A stretch of DNA of 64,000 bases from Chryseobacterium polytrichastri (GTDB lineage: Bacteria; Bacteroidota; Bacteroidia; Flavobacteriales; Weeksellaceae): contig NZ_FRAV01000003.1 in NCBI RefSeq assembly GCF_900142445.1, forward strand, positions 124,001 through 188,000. Direction: 5' to 3'. The notes below the pieces were generated by a model, which was not told the origin of the DNA, searched no databases, and worked only from the letters and a program-made list of their open reading frames with translations. Position numbers and translations under genes: made by a program. Position 1 is the stretch's first letter. Each line of letters opens with the position of its first letter. This document shows, piece after piece, positions 8,976-15,970 of this stretch.

Positions 8976-9827
8976 TTATTTCTTTCCAATAACAAATCGG
9001 TCATTCTCAGATAAATCTTTAACAAGCTCAACTTTTGAAAACGAATCTTGATAAAGATATAATGTTTCCGGACCCAATTTTTGATTGATCTCTAAAAATA
9101 AAAATCCGTTTTTATTTAAATGTTTTTTAGAGTCTTCTGCTATTTTTCGGTAAAAGATCAAGGCATCAGAAGTAGGGGAGAAGAGCGCCATTGTAGGTTC
9201 AAATCCTTTCACAGAATCTTCAATTTCTGTCTCTTCCTCCATTCCGATATAGGGTGGATTGGAAATGATAACATCATAATGATCAGTTAATTCAAAATTG
9301 AGATAATCACCATGAATGAAATTGATTTCCAATTGATGAAAAGCGGCATTCTTTTTAGCAACTTCCAACGCTTTTTCGGAAAAATCAATCGAGGAAATTT
9401 CAGCTTCAGGAAAATGTTTTTTTAATACTAAAGGAATAACACCGCTTCCTGTTCCGATGTCAAGGATTTTTAGTTTGTCAATTAACTGTCCGGAATTTTT
9501 AATTTTTTGAATTGCAATCTCCAATAATTCTTCTGTTTCAGGACGAGGAATCAATACATTTTCATCTACGAAAAACTTCATTCCGTAAAATTCGGTTTCG
9601 CCTAGAATATGTTGATAGGGTTTATTGGTTTTTAACTCTGAAATAACTTTTTGAAGCTTATTTTCATCATCAATCAATAATTCCTGATCAGATAATCTTC
9701 TTTGATTAAAAGCATCCAGACCTAAAAAATGCTCTATAAAAATGGAGTATAAAAAAGTACTTTCCGATTCTGTATACAGTTCGGAAAGTTCGTTTTGAAA
9801 GTATTGTTTATATTCTAGAATCGTCAT
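8976..9827 (-). CDS. prmC: Peptide chain release factor N5-glutamine methyltransferase
   Basis: 283 residues, full length for PrmC/HemK. The N-terminal helical domain covers about 1-85. A class I SAM-methyltransferase domain follows, with the SAM-binding G-T-G-S-G-V-I-P-L and the catalytic N-P-P-Y-I-G motif that holds the target glutamine. It methylates the GGQ glutamine of release factors RF1 and RF2, which is needed for efficient peptide release. The start codon overlaps the yaaA stop by one base, showing translational coupling. Confidence 0.95.
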   Translation of the reverse strand: MTILEYKQYFQNELSELYTESESTFLYSIFIEHFLGLDAFNQRRLSDQELLIDDENKLQKVISELKTNKPYQHILGETEFYGMKFFVDENVLIPRPETEELLEIAIQKIKNSGQLIDKLKILDIGTGSGVIPLVLKKHFPEAEISSIDFSEKALEVAKKNAAFHQLEINFIHGDYLNFELTDHYDVIISNPPYIGMEEETEIEDSVKGFEPTMALFSPTSDALIFYRKIAEDSKKHLNKNGFLFLEINQKLGPETLYLYQDSFSKVELVKDLSENDRFVIGKK

Positions 9828-10585
9828 TACCTCGTGAAAACCAGTTTAGTATCAGTAGATTTTTCTTCGTTGATCATATATCCTTCGTAATTGAAAGCTT
9901 TAACATCATTCAAAGTTTGTGCATTGGTTTCTGCGCAAAATCTTACCACCAAACCTCTTGCGTGTTTTGTATAAACAACAATTGTTTTCAGTTTTCTGTC
10001 TCTTAATTCATAAAAATCAAAATCAATTACGGGGTGATTCAGCTTTTTCCTGTCGATTACTTTTCCATATTCGTTACTGCATAAATGGAGAAGAACTTCA
10101 TTCTTTTTCATTTCAGAATTCAATTGTTCTGTCACTTTTTCTTTCCAAAATTCATATAGATTTTTATAATTTTCAAACTCGAAATTACGCCCCATTTCCA
10201 ATCTATAAAGCATTACTTTGTCAGACGGTTTCAGTAAGCCATATAATCCGGAAAGTATTCTGTAGTTTTTCTGTAGATAATCTACGGCATTCTTATCCAA
10301 AGTTTTAGCATCCAGTCCTCTGTAAACTTCACCTGTAAAGGCAAACATGGCGGGTGCAGATTCTTTTGCAGTAGGTTTTGCTTTCCATTTTTGATTTCTT
10401 TCCCAGTTTTCATCGGCCAGTTTTGGCGAGATTTCCATGAGTTCGGAAAGATATTTTGGAGACTTATTTTTTAAATGAGATTGTAAAAGTGCTGCTTCTT
10501 CAATGAATTTAGGTGTTGTAGTTCTCAAAAGATCTGTTGAGTTTTCTACGTTCATTAATTTCGCAGGAGATGTTATTATTTTCAT
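9827..10585 (-). CDS. yaaA: Peroxide stress protein YaaA (UPF0246)
   Basis: 252 residues, the usual length. The N-terminus M-K-I-I-T-S-P-A-K is typical of the YaaA/DUF328 family, as are F-T-G-E-V-Y-R-G-L and L-S-G-L-Y-G-L-L-K-P in the middle. In E. coli, YaaA lowers free iron and so limits oxidative damage during peroxide stress; the biochemical mechanism is still unclear. The gene starts five bases after the CPBP protease stop and overlaps prmC by one base. Confidence 0.93.
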   Translation of the reverse strand: MKIITSPAKLMNVENSTDLLRTTTPKFIEEAALLQSHLKNKSPKYLSELMEISPKLADENWERNQKWKAKPTAKESAPAMFAFTGEVYRGLDAKTLDKNAVDYLQKNYRILSGLYGLLKPSDKVMLYRLEMGRNFEFENYKNLYEFWKEKVTEQLNSEMKKNEVLLHLCSNEYGKVIDRKKLNHPVIDFDFYELRDRKLKTIVVYTKHARGLVVRFCAETNAQTLNDVKAFNYEGYMINEEKSTDTKLVFTR

Positions 10586-10590
10586 ACTGT

Positions 10591-11292
10591 TTAAAAAGCG
10601 GATAAATGTTTAATATCAATAAAATTCATGATCATCAAAGACACAAAATCAAATAGAAAATGGCATATGATAATGATTTTAATATTCGAATATAATTTAT
10701 AAAATACAGCAAAAACGATCCCGATAAAGAAAGGTCCTACAACCTGACCTATCGTTCCGTATGTGCTGTGGAGAATTCCAAATAAAATGGCAGAAATGGT
10801 GATTCCTAAAAACGGACTGTTGTATATTTTTTCAATTCTTGGCTGAATATAACCTCTCATGAGAAGCTCTTCTACAACGCCTGCCGTTAAGCAGGTAAAA
10901 ATAATTAAAAAATAATTGTTTTTAAAAATAGATTGTAGCTGAATAAGCTTATCACTCATTTTTTCATGAGTAATTAATGAGATTATTCCGTTTAAAAGCG
11001 CTCCACCAATCGCGCAAATAAAATAAAGACACACCACTGCGCCAATATAAAATGAGAAGGGATATTTTTTGTCTTTCCAAATGGTAAGGGAACTTTTCTC
11101 GATTAACTTGCTGTAAAGAAAGATTAGCAATAAAACGACCCAAATGACAATTCTGCTATTCAAAAACAGGCCCGCTGTCATGGTTTTTGTCCCAGTAATC
11201 AAGTTGAGAAAAGGAAAAACATAGAGCATCACTAAAGCAAGAAGTGCAAAAGTGAGTAGAATTCCTAAAGAATATTTTCCGTTAAGACTCAT
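10591..11292 (-). CDS. CPBP-family intramembrane metalloprotease
   Basis: 233 residues with about six membrane helices. The Abi/CPBP signature residues are visible: E-E-L-L-M-R-G-Y (motif 1, E-E-x-x-x-R), F-G-I-L-H (motif 2) and H-F-L-F-D (motif 3). The family includes Rce1-like CAAX prenyl proteases and bacteriocin-immunity proteins. In bacteria the substrate is usually unknown, as here. It lies 23 bases after sua5 and five before yaaA in the same minus-strand operon. Confidence 0.88.
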   Translation of the reverse strand: MSLNGKYSLGILLTFALLALVMLYVFPFLNLITGTKTMTAGLFLNSRIVIWVVLLLIFLYSKLIEKSSLTIWKDKKYPFSFYIGAVVCLYFICAIGGALLNGIISLITHEKMSDKLIQLQSIFKNNYFLIIFTCLTAGVVEELLMRGYIQPRIEKIYNSPFLGITISAILFGILHSTYGTIGQVVGPFFIGIVFAVFYKLYSNIKIIIICHFLFDFVSLMIMNFIDIKHLSAF

Positions 11293-11315
11293 AGATAATG
11301 ACCGAGGAGGTATAA

Positions 11316-11927
11316 TTAAATAATTCCTTTTCCTTGTCTGATTACTTCAGGTTCTCCGGAAGTCAAGTCTACGATGGTAGAAGCTACATTATCTCCATAG
11401 CCTGAATCAATAACAATATCCACCAAATGATCATATTTTTCAGCAATTAGTTCTGGATCTGTAGAATATTCCAAGACTTCATCATCATCTTTAATAGAGG
11501 TTGAGGCAATGGGATGTCCTAATTTTTCTACAATAAGCTGCGGAATTGGATGATCCGGAACACGAATACCAATTGTTTTATGACCTTTATAAGCTAACGG
11601 AACATTTTTGTTGGCGTCCAAAATAAAGGTGAAAGGACCTGGAAGGTGACTTTTTAAAAACCTGAAAATAGAAGTATCAATAGGTCTTGTAAAATCTGAA
11701 AGATGGCTTAGATCATTACAAATAATAGAGAACTGAGCCTTTTCAAGTTTCATTTTTTTCAGTTGAGCCAGTTTTTCCATGGCTTTTATGTCAAAAATAT
11801 TACAACCTAAGGCATAAATTGTATCAGACGGATAAATAATTAATCCGCCATTATTCAAAGTTTTAATAACCTCATTTATAAGATTTTCCTGAGGGTTGTC
11901 TGGGTAAATTTTCAATATTTTTGCCAT
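11316..11927 (-). CDS. L-threonylcarbamoyladenylate synthase (Sua5/YciO/YrdC)
   Basis: 203 residues from the ATG at 11927. The YrdC-like domain fills the protein: I-Y-P-S-D-T-I-Y-A-L-G near residue 31, G-P-F-T-F-I-L, T-I-G-I-R-V-P-D-H-P and S-T-S-I. It makes threonylcarbamoyl-AMP for the t6A modification of tRNAs reading ANN codons; the short form without a Sua5 domain corresponds to TsaC or YciO. A TTG at 11942 is rejected as start because a -7 element occupies 11932-11939. It heads a run of up to six minus-strand genes. Confidence 0.88.
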   Translation of the reverse strand: MAKILKIYPDNPQENLINEVIKTLNNGGLIIYPSDTIYALGCNIFDIKAMEKLAQLKKMKLEKAQFSIICNDLSHLSDFTRPIDTSIFRFLKSHLPGPFTFILDANKNVPLAYKGHKTIGIRVPDHPIPQLIVEKLGHPIASTSIKDDDEVLEYSTDPELIAEKYDHLVDIVIDSGYGDNVASTIVDLTSGEPEVIRQGKGII

Positions 11928-11931
11928 AGTA

Positions 11932-11939
11932 CAAAGATA
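11932..11939 (-). promoter_or_regulatory. -7 promoter element immediately before sua5
   Basis: On the minus strand the sequence is TATCTTTG, a full match to TAnnTTTG, ending only five bases before the ATG at 11927. A partial -33 element (ATG instead of TTG) sits at the 19-base spacing. The transcript would begin at or within a few bases of the start codon, so it may be leaderless. Confidence 0.5.
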
Positions 11940-12009
11940 CAAATATTAAAATAGTTTTCATAAAACTCCTTTATTTAAAAGAAAAATTAGGATTTTGAAA
12001 ATATTATCG

Positions 12010-12017
12010 TACATTTG
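12010..12017 (+). promoter_or_regulatory. -7 promoter element of the tRNA-fMet array
   Basis: TACATTTG matches TAnnTTTG exactly and ends 12 bases before the first tRNA gene at 12029. No TTG lies at the 19-base spacing. It is the only promoter-like element before the five tRNA genes. Confidence 0.55.
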
Positions 12018-12028
12018 CAATCCAATAA

Positions 12029-12101
<73 letters not shown>

Positions 12102-12140
12102 CTAAGTTAAGTGCTTTCGGTAAGCACTCTAAAGATACAC

Positions 12141-12213
<73 letters not shown>

Positions 12214-12254
12214 CTAAGTTATAAGTGCTTTCGGTAAGCACTCTAAAGATACAC

Positions 12255-12327
<73 letters not shown>

Positions 12328-12366
12328 CTAAGTTAAGTGCTTTCGGTAAGCACTCTAAAGATACAC

Positions 12367-12439
<73 letters not shown>

Positions 12440-12480
12440 CTAAGTTATAAGTGCTTTCGGTAAGCACTCTAAAGATACAC

Positions 12481-12553
<73 letters not shown>

Positions 12554-12561
12554 CTAAAGTT

Positions 12562-12593
12562 AAAAGAGAAACACAATGTGGTTCTCTTTTTTT
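12562..12593 (+). terminator. Terminator of the tRNA array
   Basis: AAGAGAA...TTCTCTT with a further inner CAC/GTG pairing and one mismatch forms a hairpin followed by seven T. It closes the tRNA-fMet transcript. Confidence 0.85.
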
Positions 12594-12622
12594 GTGTACA
12601 TCTTTTTGAAAAAAAATTTTAA

Positions 12623-14089
12623 TCACGTGATTTTTGATTTTACCGTTAAATTTTCAAATATTGTTCTGAGTGTATCCACAATTTCTTCAAGTTCCTTTTC
12701 ATCCTTAGAAGCAAAACCAAAGCGGAAGGCATTAAGTTTTTCATCGATTCGAATAATTTTTAATTGTGGTACTTTCATTAAATTACTAATAGGATATTCA
12801 GGTGAAACTTTAATCCAGATAGCCATTCCTCCTGATGGCAATGAATAAGAAATATATTTAGATAATCTATTTTTCAATAAATGATCTAAATAACCTCTGC
12901 GGTGAAGGTAAATTTTCTTTGCTTTTTTAAGGTGTCTTTTAAGTTCATTTTCTTTAATTAAATAGGCTAATGCATTCTGCATATATCCGTCACCACCAAC
13001 ATCAATCATTTTTCGAAGCGCGGTGCATTGTATAATAAAATTTTCTGGTGCGATCATAAAACCAATTCGCAGGGAAGGGTCCAGCATTTTAGAGAATGAA
13101 CCAATATAAATTACATTTCCATTATGATTTCCACTTGCCACCGGCAGATAGGGAGAAGATGTATAGTGGTAATCATAGTCATAATCATCCTCAATGATGG
13201 CAAATGAATATTGATGAGACAATTCTAACAGCTTTATCCTTCTGTCTACACTTAAGGTAACGGTAGTTGGATAATGATGATGAGGAATGACGTAGACGGC
13301 ATTGATCTTTTTCTTTCTACAAATTTCTTCAATTGCAACGGTATCTATTCCATTTTCATCTACAGGAATCTCAATAAGTTCTGCCCCTGTTTCTTCAAAC
13401 GTTTTGTTGGCAATAGGATAGTTGGGCTTACCTACAAGAATACAGGATTCTGAATTTAAAAGCAACTGAGCAGAAAGATAAATACTCATTTGTGCGCCAT
13501 GGGTAATCAGTAGATTATCTACTTTACTATTGATACCTCTTGTTTCTGACAGATACTGAACTAATTCCTGCCGTAGCGGTAATGTACCTTGCTCGGTGCC
13601 AATACAGGCATTTTTAATGGTATGTCTTTTTGAGGTATAAGAGCGATAGGTTTTAAGCAATTCATCAATAGGGGAAAGTCTTACATCCGGATGGCCGTCA
13701 TCAATAATTAGATCAGGAATTGCAATTACATTGTCTTTAATTTCATGATCAATTATTCTGAACGGAAGATTAAAAACGTTATCATAAGAAGGTTGTGCTT
13801 TTACTATATTCCATTTGTTTGGATTGAATATTGGAATGCGGTCTGACACCATGATGTATTTCCTTGGAATAATGATCACCCAATCCTGAGCATTCAATTC
13901 TTCATACGCAGCAATTACTGTTTTGCGGTGTATTCCTAAACTTTTTGACAAATCGCGAGTACCTGGAAGACGTGCTCCTGCTTTTAATACTCCATTTCTA
14001 ATGGCATTGATTATTGAAAATGCAATTTGTCTGTAAATAGGCAATTTGCTTGCCCTATCAATGGTAATAATGTGTTCAAATGGAAACAT
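12623..14089 (-). CDS. MocR-type regulator: GntR winged helix fused to a PLP aminotransferase domain
   Basis: 488 residues, normal for MocR/PdxR regulators. A GntR winged helix covers about 10-80 (L-P-G-T-R-D-L-S-K-S-L-G). A fold-type I aminotransferase domain covers about 120-480. Its PLP-binding lysine is in G-S-F-S-K near 340, and Y-V-I-P-H-H-H and E-D-D-Y-D-Y-D are also conserved. These proteins use bound PLP or a PLP adduct to control nearby genes for vitamin B6, GABA or amino-acid metabolism. It is divergent from the GNAT gene at 14177, with a dyad in the 87-base gap, so that gene is its likely target. Confidence 0.92.
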   Translation of the reverse strand: MFPFEHIITIDRASKLPIYRQIAFSIINAIRNGVLKAGARLPGTRDLSKSLGIHRKTVIAAYEELNAQDWVIIIPRKYIMVSDRIPIFNPNKWNIVKAQPSYDNVFNLPFRIIDHEIKDNVIAIPDLIIDDGHPDVRLSPIDELLKTYRSYTSKRHTIKNACIGTEQGTLPLRQELVQYLSETRGINSKVDNLLITHGAQMSIYLSAQLLLNSESCILVGKPNYPIANKTFEETGAELIEIPVDENGIDTVAIEEICRKKKINAVYVIPHHHYPTTVTLSVDRRIKLLELSHQYSFAIIEDDYDYDYHYTSSPYLPVASGNHNGNVIYIGSFSKMLDPSLRIGFMIAPENFIIQCTALRKMIDVGGDGYMQNALAYLIKENELKRHLKKAKKIYLHRRGYLDHLLKNRLSKYISYSLPSGGMAIWIKVSPEYPISNLMKVPQLKIIRIDEKLNAFRFGFASKDEKELEEIVDTLRTIFENLTVKSKIT

Positions 14090-14092
14090 ATT

Positions 14093-14151
14093 GGACTACT
14101 TAATAAATAAAAACTGGAGCACTAATGTAGTCCTTCTTAGAGATATTTTTG
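14093..14151 (+). promoter_or_regulatory. Divergent MocR/GNAT control region with inverted repeat
   Basis: GGACTAC (14093-14099) and GTAGTCC (14127-14133) are a perfect 7-bp inverted repeat with a 27-base gap. The -7 element TATTTTTG for the GNAT gene lies at 14144-14151. The far arm sits just upstream of that -7 element and the near arm four bases from the MocR start codon. Placement suits MocR control of both genes; binding is inferred. Confidence 0.5.
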
Positions 14152-14176
14152 CCAGATAATTAAAATAATTACAACA

Positions 14177-14623
14177 ATGAATTACACAATTAAAAAAGCC
14201 ACTCTTGAAGATTTAGAAGACACTGCAAATTTGTTCAATCTTTACCGTATTTTTTATCGTCAGGAATCAGATCTGGAAAAAGGGAAAGCATTCATGAAAG
14301 AAAGATTCTTAAATAGTGAATCTGATATTTTTCTTGCTATTATAGAGGGAAAAGCAGTAGGTTTTGTACAGCTTTATAAGCTCTTTCATTATACCAAATT
14401 ACAAAAACAATGGTTGTTGAGTGATTTATTTGTACATCCTGATTATAGAGGCAAAGGAGTTTCTGTAGCGCTAATTGATCGCAGTAAGCAGTGGGCAGAA
14501 GAAACAGGAGCTTGTGGGCTGATGCTTGAAACAGAAAAAACAAATGAAATTGGAAATACACTCTATCCACGATGCGGATTTGAGTATGATGGAGCTCACA
14601 ACTATTACTACTGGTGGAAATAG
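14177..14623 (+). CDS. GNAT family N-acetyltransferase
   Basis: 148 residues, a single GNAT domain. The acetyl-CoA binding motif A is clear: L-S-D-L-F-V-H-P-D-Y-R-G-K-G-V around residues 78-92 (pattern R-x-x-G-x-G/A). Near the end, L-Y-P-R-C-G-F is the usual GNAT C-terminal segment. It should transfer an acetyl group from acetyl-CoA to an amine, but the acceptor is unknown. The divergent MocR regulator hints at a link to amino-acid or amine metabolism. Confidence 0.88.
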   Translation: MNYTIKKATLEDLEDTANLFNLYRIFYRQESDLEKGKAFMKERFLNSESDIFLAIIEGKAVGFVQLYKLFHYTKLQKQWLLSDLFVHPDYRGKGVSVALIDRSKQWAEETGACGLMLETEKTNEIGNTLYPRCGFEYDGAHNYYYWWK

Positions 14624-14653
14624 AATAGGAGAACTTAAAAATAAGGTCAAAAA

Positions 14654-14680
14654 AAATCCCGCTTTTAAAGCGGGATTCTA
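14654..14680. terminator. Bidirectional terminator between convergent genes
   Basis: AATCCCGCTTT (14655-14665) and AAAGCGGGATT (14667-14677) form a perfect GC-centred hairpin. A-rich sequence lies on its left side, giving a T run for the minus strand. It separates the GNAT gene from the convergent gene ending at 14683. Confidence 0.8.
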
Positions 14681-14682
14681 TA

Positions 14683-15264
14683 TTATTGTGCTATTTCAGC
14701 GTAAGGTCTTAATTTGTAATCTTCAGCATTTGTTTGATCCAAAAACTCTTTCTTTTGATTACCTTTCATTCTTCCTGCAGCGTCGCTTGCATTGAAATAA
14801 GCATCGCTTAGCTTAGTTGCCATTTCAGCAGGTTTGAAGTCTATCTTAGTATCACCTTCTACCCCAAGATATCCGTTCTTTTTAGTAAGGTAAGTGATGT
14901 AGTTTTTATAGTTAATCATGGTATCTCTAAACATTCTATTGTGATACTCCATGCATTTTTTAGATTTTTTTGAAGAATTGTTTAGAATACAGCTCGACAT
15001 GTTTCCTCTGTACAGACGCCATTCATCCTCAACTTTTTTATATTCTTTTCCCAAAGCAATTTTTCCGTTGGTAAGGATATTATTGTCACCTTCTTTAGTT
15101 GCAATAGTTTGTAAATGTCCTATAACAATAGGTACTGTACTTTCAATTTTGGATTTAGTCTCTTTTAAAGTCCCAAAATCTGCAGCAGGAGAGTTTTTCT
15201 TTTGAGCAGTCGTTACATTAAAAATAAGTAGTAATAGTACAATTAATAAATTATATCTTTTCAT
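14683..15264 (-). CDS. Secreted protein of unknown function
   Basis: 193 residues. A clear Sec signal peptide ends at about residue 20 (N-V-T-T-A-Q). The mature part is rich in lysine and predicted helices, has two cysteines 11 residues apart (C-I-L-N-N... and K-K-C-M-E-Y-H-N-R-M-F-R-D) and no repeats or known motif. I do not recognise the family. It stands alone, convergent with the GNAT gene and divergent from blaI. Probably periplasmic. Confidence 0.75.
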   Translation of the reverse strand: MKRYNLLIVLLLLIFNVTTAQKKNSPAADFGTLKETKSKIESTVPIVIGHLQTIATKEGDNNILTNGKIALGKEYKKVEDEWRLYRGNMSSCILNNSSKKSKKCMEYHNRMFRDTMINYKNYITYLTKKNGYLGVEGDTKIDFKPAEMATKLSDAYFNASDAAGRMKGNQKKEFLDQTNAEDYKLRPYAEIAQ

Positions 15265-15483
15265 GAGAAATTTTTAAAGCACTAAAATAAATATATTTTA
15301 TCACTTTAAACAAGTAGATTTTAATTTTATTTAATAAATTTTAACAAGTTTTAAGAATTTACATTCTAATATCATATTTTACTGTTAATTAATGAGGTGA
15401 TAATTTCGATCAATTAAAAATTTAGCATATTGTAATGAAATTTATTTAATTGATTTTTAAACACTTATGGTTTTTTCATTTTT

Positions 15484-15550
15484 ATCACTAGAAAATTAGT
15501 TGTTAGAATGGAATTTATTTCTACATTTGTATAACTAATTTCTTAGTGAT
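15484..15550 (+). promoter_or_regulatory. blaI promoter with two BlaI/MecI-type operators
   Basis: The promoter is a perfect TTG (15500-15502), 19-base spacer, TACATTTG (15522-15529). Two copies of the dyad ACTA-N6-TAGT flank it: 15487-15500 over the -33 element and 15534-15547 just after the transcription start. This is the half-site pattern of the staphylococcal mec operator. The two sites are also arms of an 18-base inverted repeat (15484-15501 and 15533-15550, two mismatches). Autoregulation by the BlaI-type protein is strongly suggested. Confidence 0.8.
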
Positions 15551-15590
15551 ATGAAATTTTAATACAATTTCCTATCATATTTAATGATAA

Positions 15591-15968
15591 ATGAAACAGG
15601 ATATGAAAATTCAGACTTTAACAAAAGCAGAAGAACAAGTGATGCAGTATTTGTGGAAACTCGAAAAAGGATTTCTAAAAGACGTTTTAGATTTATTTCC
15701 AGAGCCTAAACCACATACCAATACCGTTTCTACTATTTTAAAAGTATTGAAAGACAAAGAATTCGTAGACTATAATGTGTACGGAAGACAGCATGAGTAC
15801 TTTCCACTCATTACGAAAGAGCAGTATTCTGGAAAGACAATGAAAAGCCTTGTGAAAAATTATTTCAAAGGTTCTTACAAAAGCGCTGTTTCCTTTCTTG
15901 TAGAAAAGAATGAGATGACAGTGGAAGATCTTGAAATGTTATTAAGCGAACTTAAAAAGAAAGACTAG
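15591..15968 (+). CDS. BlaI/MecI/CopY-family transcriptional repressor
   Basis: 125 residues. The winged-helix DNA-binding domain spans about 8-80, with L-T-K-A-E-E-Q-V-M-Q-Y-L-W at the start and T-V-S-T-I-L-K-V-L in the recognition region. The C-terminal helices for dimerisation follow. An ATG at 15603 is an alternative start. Such repressors are cleaved or released when a partner M56 sensor protease is activated. The partner is encoded two bases downstream. Two ACTA-N6-TAGT operators lie in the promoter. The gene product probably controls the operon and perhaps other genes. Confidence 0.92.
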   Translation: MKQDMKIQTLTKAEEQVMQYLWKLEKGFLKDVLDLFPEPKPHTNTVSTILKVLKDKEFVDYNVYGRQHEYFPLITKEQYSGKTMKSLVKNYFKGSYKSAVSFLVEKNEMTVEDLEMLLSELKKKD

Positions 15969-15970
15969 CT

